Part shown: piece after piece, positions 63,935-64,000 of the stretch
How the letters are laid out: each line of letters opens with the position of its first letter
Numbering within the stretch: position 1 is the stretch's first letter
Assembly (NCBI RefSeq): GCF_965204935.1
Contig: NZ_CBDBFO010000002.1
Direction: 5' to 3' (one strand)
DNA length: 64,000 nt
DNA from: Hoeflea_A sp965204935
GTDB lineage: Bacteria > Pseudomonadota > Alphaproteobacteria > Rhizobiales > Rhizobiaceae
Notes under the pieces: generated by a model
Seen by the model: the letters and a program-made list of their open reading frames with translations, nothing else
Told to the model about the DNA's origin: nothing
Database searches by the model: none
Made by a program: the position numbers and the translations under genes

Positions 63935-64000
63935 TTCAAACCAAGCCAGACATGCTCCAGGAAATGCACACTCCATTTCGCGCGTCCGCTTGAACTGGCG

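Overview
The window looks like the chromosome of a Hyphomicrobiales (Rhizobiales)-type alphaproteobacterium. Four things support this. The order of the translation/envelope block, read on the minus strand, is rpsB-tsf-pyrH-frr-uppS-cdsA-rseP-bamA-lpxD-fabZ-lpxA-lpxI-lpxB. An EipB (DUF1849) envelope protein is present. An alphaproteobacterial-type LexA box (GTTC-N7-GTTC) lies between ssb and uvrA. Base composition is GC-rich. The species is not identified.

Layout. 1-9 kb: a membrane-bound class III cyclase (5' end outside the window), tRNA-Leu(GAG), lipB, a small ion channel, an XRE regulator, then a glutathione-dependent formaldehyde module. In that module the frmA-like dehydrogenase is cut by an IS5-family element, while the downstream fghA hydrolase is intact. 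8.7-9.0 kb: a 306-bp MITE-like palindromic element whose two ends supply the stop codons of the convergent genes fghA and tgt. 9-13.6 kb: tgt-queA (queuosine), two cyclophilins, coaD and two micro-ORFs. 13.7-22.5 kb: gyrA, marC, ssb/uvrA with the LexA box, and a DUF72 gene. 22.6-32.3 kb: a cupin, nnr, glnB-glnA behind a sigma-54-type promoter, a secreted alpha/beta hydrolase, and gcvT-gcvH-gcvP behind a tandem glycine riboswitch. 32.3-45.7 kb: the translation/lipid A/outer-membrane assembly block. 45.9-53.1 kb: a phosphate permease, NUDIX, eipB, RidA, a GDPD phosphodiesterase, a COG3146 acyltransferase-like protein, a CAP-domain protein and a YHYH protein.

53.3-62.5 kb is a mobile-element hot spot. 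It holds a lone IS200-type tnpA with a very long perfect hairpin at its start codon and a 5' fragment of a polysaccharide pyruvyl transferase gene. Next comes an IS66 element that itself contains an IS110/IS1111 element. The IS66 element lacks a target duplication and joins two unrelated broken genes, which suggests a deletion or rearrangement. Beyond it are the first 22 codons of an amino-acid ABC permease, its binding protein, and a lysR gene split by a second, different IS66 element. That element has a perfect 8-bp duplication and carries a pRiA4b ORF-3-like passenger gene. An FAD oxidoreductase closes the window.

How the parts fit: formaldehyde detoxification, nitrogen control, glycine cleavage and lipid A/outer-membrane assembly are each recognisable as linked units. 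Two of them, formaldehyde oxidation and the LysR/ABC amino-acid uptake cluster, have been broken by insertion sequences whose ends can be placed to the base, and the interrupted frames can be rebuilt exactly. No CRISPR array, phage or rRNA operon was seen.
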